Of a DNA stretch of 64,000 bases, positions 12,799-23,800 are shown in pieces. The notes under the pieces are model-generated. The model was not told the origin of the DNA and did not search any database. It saw only the letters and a list, made by a program, of their open reading frames with translations. The translations under genes were made by a program, and so were the position numbers. Source of the stretch: Pseudoscleropodium purum (Eukaryota > Streptophyta > Bryopsida > Hypnales > Brachytheciaceae); contig OZ017801.1 in the NCBI GenBank assembly GCA_963969395.1, forward strand, positions 7,628,501 through 7,692,500, read 5' to 3'. Position 1 is the first letter of the stretch. Every line of letters starts with the position of its first letter.

Positions 12799-14798
12799 TT
12801 AATGATGTAATCTTGCTAGCTTGTGCCTTGCATCACTTCGCACCTCCGATCTACAATAATTTTGTTAAGAGTTAGTCAAACAAATACATGAGCTACAACT
12901 CAAAAATACACATTTCTAACTATAGCAAAGGGACAAGCCAATAACAAAAATCAATATTGAAATCACTTCAAAATTGACTACAACACCCAATGAAAAGCAT
13001 GGTTTAATAAATCACCTTATCTTAAATCCATAATGATATATATCAACAAAGCCATTTGCCAAATTGGCAATCTTGCATCCAAGCATTGCTCCTACTAGTG
13101 AAAGTGGATTTTCATTAACCTCTTCCATTGTTGCTAAATGGTATTGTGGAGGCAATTCATCACCAATGCCAAACAATCTACAATATAAGTGGACATTTGT
13201 CAAATAGGGGGAGAAATCATTGCATTTAAGCTTCATTGAGAAAAACAAGAAATATTTATACTGCCTTCAATTATCATATACTAAATGAAGAGAAAAGCAA
13301 TTATACAATTCACCTTGTATCTAGATCATCACAGAAAACCCTAATCCACAACAATTAGATTTGAGATATTATGACTAGTTTGCTAAGCTCTAACATAACT
13401 TATCAAAAACTAATAATAAACTAGGCAAGTACTTCACAAAGATTTTAAGAAGATGCAAATGAAACACTTGACACTTCAACAAAACATCTACAATTGTAAT
13501 CACTAGAACATAAAAACAAGTCAAGAATCAAAAAATCAAAAAAATAAATATTTCAAGAAAACAATTGTAAGTTGATCTATATTAAAAAATAATGAGTACC
13601 TGAATTGGCAATACTTTTGAAAAATTATTTTTGCCATGTTCACAATCTCAAGGAATGTAGGTCGCAATCTTGGATCAGACTCCCAACATTTGGTGATCAA
13701 ATCCTTCACTTCGTCATCCAAGTCACTTGGCAATTGTGGTCTTTTACCATCAATTATAAGTTGACGATGGGCTTTAGTATTTTTAAGTTCACCATCAAAT
13801 GGAATTCGCCCTGTCACTATTTCAAAGCACGTCATCCCATAACTATATACATCAACTTTCTCCCATTGTTCATTTGTAATAGTTTCTCGTTTTTCTAGTG
13901 CTAACAATATCTCTGGTGCTCTCCAAAACTTGCTTCCCAGAACACCAATAGAACATTCAAAATCAGCTACCATGATCATATCTTGAATAGGCACTAACAT
14001 CCAGTCATGTTTACTACTCCAAAACAAAATATTAGAAGCTTTCAGATCCCTATGAAAAACCCCTTTCCTATGTAACTCTTGCATGTGGCATGCAATCTTC
14101 AACATGAAGTCTATAGAGTTAATGGTGTAATTCTTCCATTTGTAAGGAAATGGTGGACTTTGAATACCATCCACATTCTTCTCTTGCATTGCTTGGTCAA
14201 TCAACTTCCGTAAGTCTCCCCAATATTTGTCCATTAAAAAGGCAAACTTGCCATCCTCCAACATACCCGCATATCGAATGCAATGTTGAACCTTCTTTTG
14301 GAGGACTGGAAGAGGCCATGATTGCTTCAAATCTCGTAGTGATGTTCGTCTATCAAACACCTTCATCAAAATTCTAGGGTACCCTTCAACTTCATATATT
14401 TCTCCTTGTCCACCCTTTGCAATCATGCGACCCAAAACACAAACGTGTAAGCTGTCCGTAAACAAATGAGGATACTCTTCCTTCAACGACTTCAAGAGCT
14501 CCCTGTTTTCTCGATTCAATTTTTCCTCGGCCGACTGTGGGGCAACCTCCACGAAAACCACTTCTGTCCGATGCGACTTCGAAAACTCAATTGCCTGCGC
14601 TTCGTCATCAGTGAATTGGCCTCTACTGTGCATCATCGCCTCGCAACGTGCGGAATAATATTCCGACCTCCCGGAAGTGGATGCCCCCTCCGCCCCCATC
14701 ATCGTTAGGGCCTCAAATTCTGCAACTGCGTCAATTACGGTGGACGGAGACTCCTCTGCCTTGGTAGTGTAGAAATGGGAAGAGGAGCTTCCGTCCAT
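12799..14798 (-). CDS. TKL-like serine/threonine protein kinase, three exons
   Basis: Predicted product is 470 aa from three exons: 14798-13600, 13177-13016 and 12850-12799; phases agree (AG|A at both junctions). The start is the first ATG in the frame (MDGSSSSHFYTTK); the frame also runs a little upstream without an ATG. Residues 1-115 are a non-catalytic leader, with a possible short helix near 85-110. The kinase domain covers about 118-395. It has a glycine loop (IAKGGQGEIYEV), the ATP-binding lysine in ILMKVF (about K146), the catalytic loop HRDLKASN (about 249-256) and WRAPE (about 292-296). The metal-binding DFG is DFE (ADFECS, about 279-281), which may reduce or alter activity or may be normal in this family. 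No membrane segment is seen, so a cytoplasmic kinase is likely. Substrate and pathway are unknown. Promoter-proximal 113-bp repeats lie upstream. Confidence 0.85.
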
Positions 14799-14822
14799 CT
14801 CGCCCAAATCCGAGAAAATTGG

Positions 14823-16020
14823 ATTTTGTGCTTGGAAGACTACGACTTCAACACTTGCAAGTCACACACAAATGCAAATGATATCGCGCAGAAGAGTCTA
14901 CCGTACAGACACTTGAGCGGGGAGGGACTTCAGAGCACAGGACCTTGAAGAAAAAGAGGCGGACGGCAAAGAGCGAACCCACATCTGGAGAAGATATCGC
15001 GCAGAAGAGTCTACCGTACAGACACTTGAGCGGGGAGGGACTTCAGAGCACAGGACCTTGAAGAAAAAGAGGCGGACGGCAAAGAGCGAACCCACATCTG
15101 GAGAAGATATCGCGCAGAAGAGTCTACCGTACAGACACTTGAGCGGGGAGGGACTTCAGAGCACAGGACCTTGAAGAAAAAGAGGCGGACGGCAAAGAGC
15201 GAACCCACATCTGGAGAAGATATCGCGCAGAAGAGTCTACCGTACAGACACTTGAGCGGGGAGGGACTTCAGAGCACAGGACCTTGAAGAAAAAGAGGTG
15301 GACGGCAAAGAGCGAACCCACGTCTGGAGTAAGGACTTCAAGGGCTAATCCCGCCGCCACCAACTATACGATTGTAGGTTTTCTTCGAATTCCTTGCTCC
15401 AAAATAGAGATATGGCGAAAGAATTAAGAACAGAACCCTAGCAAGTGGGGACAACAACACTTGGAACTGGACCAACAAAATGGAGACAAAATGGGTGGAG
15501 GAGGATCCTGCTTGCACTCACACGATCACCAGATACTTCTTAGATTCACCAATAAACTGGCATTTGTGCCCGGAAGACTATAACTTCAGTGCTTGCAAGT
15601 TGCACACAAATGTGATTATCAAATGCTTCAAGGAGAAGTGGAACAAAGAAAGCTGACTTATGGTGCTAGACTCGATCTCTACAGAAGGGGTCTCTGTCTC
15701 TATGATATCGACTCTTAAGCAGACCTGGACTTGAAGCACAGAAGAGCACCGAAGAAAAAGATGCGAATTGCAAAGAGGGTTATCATATCCAAAGTAAAGA
15801 CCTCAAGGTGTAGTCCTGACCTGCCGACACACAATTGTAGATTCTCTTAGAGCTCCTTGCACCTCGCTCTTACATAGAGATTGGAGAAAGACTTGATAAC
15901 GGAATCCGAGCAAGTGGGGACAACAGCACTTGCAACTGAACTTGCAAGAGAAGGAGACAGAATACGAGGAGGACGAGCCTCGATGTACTCACACGATCAT
16001 GAAATGCTTCTGAAAGAAGT
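14823..16020. repeat. Imperfect tandem duplication upstream of the kinase
   Basis: About 14823-15555 and about 15563-16020 are diverged copies of one segment. Both start TTTGTGC..GGAAGACTA and later share GCAAGTGGGGACAACA and ACTCACACGATCA. The kinase-proximal copy has been enlarged by the 113-bp array. This region should contain the kinase promoter and leader. Confidence 0.65.
14880..15331. repeat. 113-bp tandem repeat, four copies
   Basis: Four near-identical units begin at 14880, 14993, 15106 and 15219, each opening GATATCGCGCAGAAGAG and ending near CCCACATCTGG. Units 1-3 appear identical; the last differs by a couple of substitutions near its end. The array starts about 80 bp upstream of the kinase start codon, so it would lie in its leader or core promoter. 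The period is not a multiple of three, and the antisense frames through it look like accidents. Confidence 0.95.
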
Positions 16021-16592
16021 GAGACGCCGAAGGCTGGGTTGGAGTACTTGAGTCTGCAAAAGGGGTGGCCGTTTGAGTCCACAGAAGGATCTGCAAAATT
16101 GGCCTGGTGACTCGTTCTCGGGTTCTAACAAATAGTGCTAACGCATTTCCCAAACCTGGCCGTGTTTCACTGTTCTCAAGGGGCGAAAAGGTCTGCAAGA
16201 CTCAATCATCCACGTCTTCTACGAGCCTTCCCTTCCCTTCTGCAACCCGGTCATACGCGTCTTGTTGCTCTCCTCAAAAGATAACATCATGGGAAGTGGG
16301 AACTAAATGTCGGTTGATGTTTTTCAATCAAGATTTAAGGGCGCTTCATACACAGGTTGACCAAGTCGAGAGGCCGTGGGAATTCATGGCCAAACTTTGG
16401 ACAAGAGTCCAAAGAAATGGGTAATAAATGATAATAAAAAAAATCAGAAGTGGAGTCTTTAGCCGGCCATAATGTGAAGCCTCCAAAGGCCAAGCCCAAA
16501 GTCCAAACCATACCATTTGTTTGGCTTGTATCCATCTCTCTTTGCATAAATAGTCCATATAATTTCAAAATTTTCCTCTCACCTTCTTTAAC

Positions 16593-17752
16593 TATGGATT
16601 CTAGGAAGGAACTCATTCTTGTTCTACTTTCGGTTTTCATGGTCATGAAGTATGTCATTGTGGGCATTTTGGCATTGCAAAAACTTGCAATTTTAGAAAA
16701 AAATGCCCAAATGATGATGATGGCAATTTTTATTGCCCAAGGATGGAGGGTGAATTCTCAAAGAAAATGTTGGCAATTTCAGAGATTTGGAGGTTTCCTT
16801 CAAAATACATTAATGGGGTCATATTCAGATTGTGAGTTTCAGAAGCGAATGAGGGTGAGTACATCTACATTTCAATATTTATGTACTCTTTTGGGACCTG
16901 TTTTGAAGAAGAAGGATACAAATTTCAGAGAAAGTATTAGTGTGGAGAAAAGAATTGCAATTACTGTTTCTCAATTAGCAATGGGTAATTGATTGTAAAT
17001 GATTGGTGATTTATTTGGTATAGGGTTGAGTACAACTTCCATCATTGTAAGGCAATGTTGTGAAACAATTAGGATTCACTTGAGACCATTAGTTTTCCCT
17101 AAACCCACTCTTGTTTTGATAAAGAAAATAGCAAACGGTTTTGAAGCACTACATGGGATTCTGCTTATTCTAGGAGCAATTGATGGTAGCCACATTCCTA
17201 TTTTAGCACCATCCCATGATCCGGTAGCATATTATTGTCAAAAAGGATATTATTTGTGTTTACTACAAGCGGTAGTAGATGCTGATTGCAAATTTTGGGA
17301 TTATGATTTTGGATGGGCTGACCGGGTTCATGATTGGGCTTTATTTCAGAAATCAGAAATTGGAAAGAGGACTATGAGAGGATCATTTTTACCTTACAAA
17401 TTTATCATTGATGCTACATATTCTACAAGGCCTTGGTTTTACTCACCATTCAAGGGTGAAAAGGAAGGATTGCCAAGGAAAAAAGCACATTGGAATTTTA
17501 TCCAATCAAGCACACGTATGGTTGTGAAAAAACATTTGGCATTCTAAAAGGAAGATGGTGCATTCTAAAAGGAAGATGATACTATTGAAAAGGATTGACA
17601 TGCCACTCCAAAATGTGCCTAACATAGTTACAACCTATTTGTGTCTCCACAATTTGTGTATTCTAGAGAATGATGATTTTTGTATGGAATGGGTAAAAGA
17701 AGTAGAAAAAGAACTACAAGTTGGAGCAAATACGGCACTAGGAAAATTGTAG
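16593..17752 (+). pseudogene. PIF/Harbinger DDE transposase, broken
   Basis: The family is recognised from SVEKRIAITVSQLAMGN, IGDLFGIGLSTTSIIVRQC, GAIDGSHIPI (first catalytic Asp), VHDWALF, IIDATYSTRPWFYSPF (second Asp) and FGILKGRW (the third acidic residue lies just before this, in another frame). Two in-frame stops lie close together at about 16990-16998. A frameshift near 17520-17530 moves the last catalytic segment out of frame. A direct duplication of ATTCTAAAAGGAAGATG (about 17540-17580) adds a second shift. The final segment reads PLQNVPNIVTTYLCLHNLC. An upstream in-frame extension from 16450 is probably untranslated. It resembles plant ALP1/HARBI1 relatives but is not a domesticated intact gene. 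Confidence 0.85.
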
Positions 17753-18216
17753 GAGATGGACATGTTTCATTCTCTAGAGTCATCATTGAAGGAAATGAGG
17801 GAATTACAGAAGAAAAATCCATAAGGTGAAGAGACTCCATTTTTAAAATAAGAAGAAGAAGATGAAATAGAGAATGAAGAAAATCCTGCAAGTGAAGAAA
17901 CAAAGGCAAAGTGACAAGAGAAAATGAAGAAAATGTTGTCTGATTCAACTTGAGTTCATCTATTATTAGCCAAAACATTTTATAGAGGTCATTTGGCCAA
18001 AAAATCAAATATGTAGTGGGAAAACTATAGCTACAGTGATGATGACTATAGCTTAGATGAAGAGTAGCACATAATTCCCTACAGCTTATTGATCAAACGA
18101 TCAAATTGTTGGTCTACTCTTTCTAGCAGCTCATTGGTTCTCTCAAAGTTTTTCATCAAACCGGTACTAGTTTCTGCCATTTTTTCAAAAATTTGAATGA
18201 CTCTATCATGAAAATT

Positions 18217-19280
18217 TTATTTACCTTTTGATGTTGGTATAGACAGAATTGTTGTTGCCGTTGGTGTAGAATTTGTTGTTGATGTTGGTACACTCTCTCC
18301 ATCTCCATCTCTATTCAGGGCTAAATTGCTTTGGATTTCTCCATAATCTGTTGTTGTAGCGGAGACATGTTTCATGACTTGCCCAACTTGGTGATACCAT
18401 TCATCTAAAGCATCATAGAATTTGCTCTCTTGTCGATTATTGCCCAAAATACCATTGGCCATTTTGTCCTCCTTGTAATCATCGAAAATGGTCTTGAATT
18501 TCTTACGGCATGCCACAGCACTATGGTTGAATTTTGGTAGCATCACAACCATTTTAGCATGAAGCCTCACCCAAGTGTCAATTCCTACAAGCAAAACAGT
18601 CAAAAAATATGGCAAAGGAGTAAAAAATGGCATAGAAATAACAATGACAGTACATGCTCTCACTATGAAAGAAGACTATGTAATGAATGTAAGGTACAAA
18701 TGAGAAAGTTTGTTGGCATTGGACATTGAGGAAAGTAGGTGGAGGGAATAGTCCATCTAATGGAATGTCTCTCTATTGTGGTGGTGGAGAGTAGGGCTCA
18801 AACCCCACTAACGACATCCCATTTTGATGTCCAATGGGGGGAAAGGGGGGCTGTGGTGGCCGGGCATAGGCGCAAGGCAAAGGCAAAGGCCTTTAGGCCC
18901 CAATTTTGAACCTTTTACAAGAAATTGTAAATTAGGATAAAAAATTCAAACATACCTTGTTTTTTGCCGTTTCGAACAAATTTAGGCTCCATCTCCCCCT
19001 TCAATGCAATCAATTGAAGCACCTTTGAATCCTCCCACATTCGATTTGCCTCTTCTCCTTCGGCTTCTCCTTCAATTTTCACTGATGCCTTTTTTTTAGA
19101 AGTTTTTTTTTTTCTTTAGAGCAACCTTTTTTTTAGGAACACCTCTCTTTTTAGAAGACCCTACTATCTCACAATCCGCTTCCTCAACAAACTTCTCTTC
19201 TATTCTTTCCACAATTGTCTCTTGATTCTCTTCTACACTTTTCTCTCCAACTTGAACTAAAAAAGGTTGAAATGCTCCAT
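18217..19280 (-). pseudogene. Myb/trihelix-like protein of the Harbinger element
   Basis: Exon 1 contains an acidic and lysine-rich leader (about 19280-19090), then, after a frame change near a poly-T run at 19089-19120, a helix-rich segment KVLQLIALKGEMEPKFVRNG (about 19050-18965) that begins a trihelix/SANT-like domain. A donor at about 18952 and an acceptor at about 18586 lead to exon 2, which reads AKMVVMLPKFNHSAVACRKK and then KTIFDDYKEDKMANG, ending in a Ser/Thr-rich tail. In this superfamily such proteins bind the element ends and help the transposase; that role is taken from the family. The frameshift makes this copy probably defective. Confidence 0.65.
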
Positions 19281-19450
19281 AAGAACTTGAAGTCAGAGAG
19301 AGAGAGAGATAGAGAGAGAAAGAGAAAGAGACAAAGAGAGAGACAAAAAGACAGACGTATCTTCCTTCTAGCCTTGGGAAAAATAGTCCTTTTGATCCAA
19401 TGGTTAAGATTTTGTTAGTTTTTATTTTTTTATTTTTAAAAAATTCAATG

Positions 19451-19509
19451 AACTCTTGACCAAAGTTTGGGTTGCCAAAAAGTGGCAACCCAAACTTTGG
19501 TCAAGAGTC
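19451..19509. repeat. Near-perfect 59-bp palindrome of two element ends
   Basis: Arms at 19451-19476 and 19484-19509 are inverted copies (25 of 26 bases) of the Harbinger terminal repeat (GGCAACCCAAACTTTGGTC on the right arm), separated by 7 bp. The left arm is the end of the element at 16388-19476. The right arm looks like the start of a second, short element whose other end may be the weak match CTCTCGACCTTTGACCC at about 19655-19672. Confidence 0.8.
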
Positions 19510-19679
19510 CATTGCGAGGCCATCACCACATAGGAGATGGACTACCATATAAGCAATTTGGAGGGCAACAAACTTTGGATTGTGCCGCTTTGTGTGAAGG
19601 GTTGAGAAGCCAAAGTCGAGGTTTTCTGAAATCTGATTGGTGGAGGCTGATGGACTCTCGACCTTTGACCCATGTGTGA

Positions 19680-20877
19680 AGTGGCCCTTAGTTCCTCTGG
19701 AATTTCCATCGTTGCCCTACATCCAAGCTATTGAAGGCACCTTCCAAGTGCTCCAGCTCACCATCTTATTATCCAGCCCGTAAAACATTGAGGAGGTACC
19801 AATTCTTATTTCAGTTTTTCGTAGATGAAAAATAACATTCCAAGTAATACAAAACACATTTTTTATTCAAAGTACAAAGTACGAATTAGATATGAATTTC
19901 TGAAGTGATCCAAAATCCAAAAACTGCCATTCGATCATTCGAAATTCAAAAACCACAAATTAAAAGTACCCGGACTGTTAAATGTACCCAATTGTGTAGC
20001 TTACTTTACGGTCAATCCAGGAACAAAGAATATGATAGTAGAGGAGTAACGTTAAGGTTCTAATTGCTTGAGATGATTTTTATTTTTTTAGCACAATTGC
20101 AAGTAACAAATGTGGAAATTTTTTTTCCAGCTTGATGTAAGGTGGGTACCCCGAAACTTTTTGCTACTGAGACTAGTTACTGTGATTAGACTGGTCCAAC
20201 TTTCATATTGTCTTGTTGACAACTGAAACGAGGTTCCAACGCACTAAAGTGTGCTACATTGTAACACCATATGCAAAAGTTCTAATGTCATTTCTTACCC
20301 ACAGGTTCTAATATCATTTCTTCTGGGTAAGTTTTGGCGCATTTGAGGTACCCGCCTTACATCCTGCACTAACTCTCAGACAAAGAAGTCCATGATCTAC
20401 TCTAATGCAGAAATGGAAACCTCCATTCTGTACAGACCTGCAACCACCTTCGTAAACTCCAATGGCATAACCTCCTTCCGCATAACCACCCCGAGATAAA
20501 TTTGATAGTCCCGAATGTCAAACAAATCTTCAACTTCAAAAATGCCAGAAAAAAGCTCATGTCTGGGTTAGTTGTCAGGGAATGTGGAAGCTGCACAAGT
20601 TGATTGCAGATACAGGTCTAAGAGACCAAGAGAAAATTCTCAAATGAGCAAGCTTTAGCATCGACATCCCATTGACTGAGCAAAGACTCTTCACCGTAAA
20701 CTGGCTGACATACGCTCAGCACCGCACGATACTGAAATGAAATATATGCTGAGTCATTGGTACCCTTCCTATAAATGAGGACTTGGAGTATGCTTGCCAA
20801 GAATTTGGGGCTCAAAATGGAAAGAAAGAAGAGAGTCTTGCTGTTGAAGTCGCGCAATTGCATACCAGTGTTGGAAG
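19680..20877. other. 3' flank of the intact DUF726 gene
   Basis: Bases about 20040-20640 are shared with the 3' flanks of copies 1 and 2 (2235-2825 and 6714-7290). All three keep a small plus-strand frame beginning METSxLYRPATTF (ATG at 2696, 7080 and 20413) that stops after about 28 codons. No gene is supported. Confidence 0.5.
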
Positions 20878-23800
20878 TCACTGAGGTGCAGGACCGGCAG
20901 CGGTGGAGGCGGCGTTCTTCTTGTCCTCTGCAGACATGTGCAGCTTATGTGGCTGAGTTGCGTAGAAGCTATCGATGTCGATTCCTTGCAGTATGTGTTT
21001 CAAACTTGTCAAGTAGGATGTGTGACCGTCCACCATTTCGGATAAGTCCACCTGCCAGTACCGGATAGCAACACAGATCATAATTGGAGACACCCTTGCA
21101 CACACACTACAAATTTTTCGTACATAGAACTACATGAAAATAGTCCAATTAAAATCATTTAATTTCAAGACACCCTGGGTGATTCATTCAACTACAAGGA
21201 ATCCATAGAATGGTGGCGTATCCACCGTCAAACAAGCATGTCTATGCAGGAGCTTAATTTTACACTTGTGATTGATGGCACTTACATTCTCTATGCCATG
21301 GACGTCCACTGCTTGAAGTCCTGCCAGCCCTTGCGACATAAAACTGCAGGAATATGATAACCACGGTCTCAGGTGGAATTTCCATTGTCAATACTACAAA
21401 AAGAAATCAAAGTCCATATGAAGTAAAAATTTGAGGCCAACAGTATTTGACACATCCTTTGGAACAAAACTCCCACAATAGTTGTTTGAAATGAAAGAGT
21501 TCTTCAAGGCACCGGATCTAACAACAGTTGGAGATTCAAAATTTAGAGTTGACTTGGAGCGCCTCAACAACATATAGGAAGGATCTGATATGGGAACCCA
21601 CGACATTTTGAAAGCCTCAACTTCAATGTAGGAACAAGGTTTTCGTGGGATTTAAGGATTTCCATGGCGAGGTTTCAATACAATCACTGTGACCAAAGAG
21701 AGACCCCATGCATCATGAGGAAATTTGTCATTAAAATGATGTTATTTGAAAGGTTTGATTTCACTGAAAACCTTGTGCTGCGAAAAAATTCTGTACAAAA
21801 CGCGTCTTGAACTGAATTTCATAATTATCGTAAAAACGTTAAGGATGCGACCAAATGATGACACAAGCTGTATGGGACTCCACCAGGTCTATTACAAAAG
21901 GCTCTATAGATCATGAAAATTCTCTCTTTTGGTTCACTGATAAAGGTCATTGTTCGGAACTTACTTGGCGCGATAAACTACCCCAAGAACCCAATCATTT
22001 GTGGAGAAACCGTTAACGAATCGGCCGGCCACCACCTGAAAAGAAAGAAACACAATTTAGATTAGGTTGAGAAAAAGAAAAAGAAAAGAGTGACGCCATA
22101 AGAAGGAATTTCTTAGAACTTATTTCCAAATGAGGATATTTCAGACCTTCTTATCATACTCAAGCTCAGTTCAAGTTGATACTACTAAATCAGTACACGT
22201 GTTCTATGTGCTTTATCCCCTTCAAGATTAAGGAGTCTAGGATTTAACATGACTTATTCCATCGATCAAATTGTGAAAACAATGGAATTCCACGGAATCA
22301 CAATTTTAGATCAGCAGAATTGGTGAAGAATGTTGCATGGGTTGGTAAAATAAAAATAAAATTTGGATTCAAGAAATCCCGCACATAACCTACTCAAAAC
22401 TGCTAAAAAAGAACATCCACCCGAGTTGAACCTCTCGGTCCTTTAGCAGTTAACCAAAAACAAACAATTCAAACAAGAAAGCTCGCACTAGAGTTCTCTC
22501 GGATGTGAACATCCATACTTTCAAGACCCAAACCAGTGGTTCTGCTGCCTTGCAATGGAATGAATAGATCTGTGAAGTGAAATACAAAAATTCGTATCAC
22601 CTTCCGAACAGATTCCCATCTGTCTTGATCCAAAGTTTGTGGAGTTCCAAGAAGGACCACCCGTTCAACAATTCCAAGTCCTGCAAACTGAAAAGTTAGC
22701 TCTTGGAACTAACCTTACCCCTAAACATCACAGTTTTTGAAAAAGATACCAAAAAACCAGCCCGTGGGGAGTGCTGTGACAATTTCAAGGTGAAATAAAC
22801 AAGATATAAGAAACTTTGTGAGACGTGGAAACAAATCTAGATCTTTTCACAACAGTTGGAGTTTCTCAGGCTTCAAGAGCTTACCTGCATCTCCATACTT
22901 CGACAATTCTTCCAAGCATGTAAATATAACGCGAGCACCTAAAGCATATCCCGCCAGCGTCACCGGTCTGTACAAATGAAAAAACAGGAGCGTCAGTATC
23001 AGTGCTGCCAAGAGACACAATGGAACTATGATTATGGAATTCATAGACATAGAAGGCCACAGCAAAAAACTCTGCGGGATATGAAAATGGAGATGGAGAA
23101 AAGTAAAGAGATTACCTACTGCCTTGACCACCTTGGAGCAAGACCATGGCAAGAAGTTTACCAGCTTTCTCGGACCTGTTCACATGCCAATAAAACGGTT
23201 ACTTTTCCATAATTACTGGCTCAATACCAAAGGGGAGGAGGCTTATATAACATGGAAACGAGCTATATTACACTGCATGTGAGGAAGTTTGAGCAGAATG
23301 CTGCTACAGAAGCAAGGCCAGTTCAACAGGGACAAGACCTCTCGAAGTAGAGCTGCTTGTTTTCCACAGCCTACTTGCGTAAAATGAAGAGGTCTACGTT
23401 GTAAAAGTTATACAATATTTTAAGCTTCTTTTGTAAGTGCTGAAGGGAAGGAGTAGAAGAATCCAACAGCACCTGTCAATGGCAATTGCCCACCGGCTGT
23501 CAATCATGTCAGTTGCACCAAGAACGGATAAAGGGGTCGAGAGAGCGCTTAGAAGGCCACCGAGCACTGTATACATGGCTCCTCGTTTGATCACTTCCTT
23601 GGTGGCAGCTGCAAAACCCACATCATAGTATTGAATTTGAGAAGAACCAAAGCAACTATTCAAGAGCAGGTTCCATCACTGGATTGTAGAAAAAGGGTCA
23701 ACACAATTCAATTCTGAAGAGGAAGTTTGAATCATGTTAAATTATTTGGGGAATCATGCAAAACACATTGTACATTTGAATTTAAGTCTGTATTTTAGCG

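Larger units (their letters stand above)
16388..19476. mobile_element. PIF/Harbinger-type DNA transposon, decayed
   Basis: The ends carry an inverted CCAAACTTTGGWCAAGAGT: left at about 16390-16408, right at about 19453-19474 (as its complement). Inside are the two genes typical of this superfamily in divergent positions: a DDE transposase (plus strand) and a Myb/trihelix-like DNA-binding protein (minus strand). I could not settle the 3-bp target duplication. Both genes are broken, so the copy cannot move on its own proteins. Confidence 0.75.

Noticed and set aside
14898..15363. Overlapping minus-strand frames of 65-79 aa with repeated sequence
   Set aside because: They are the 113-bp repeat read through; the period is not a multiple of three and they precede the kinase start.
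19215..19418. Arg/Glu-rich plus-strand frame
   Set aside because: Coded by a GA microsatellite (about 19297-19352), antisense to the Harbinger partner gene.
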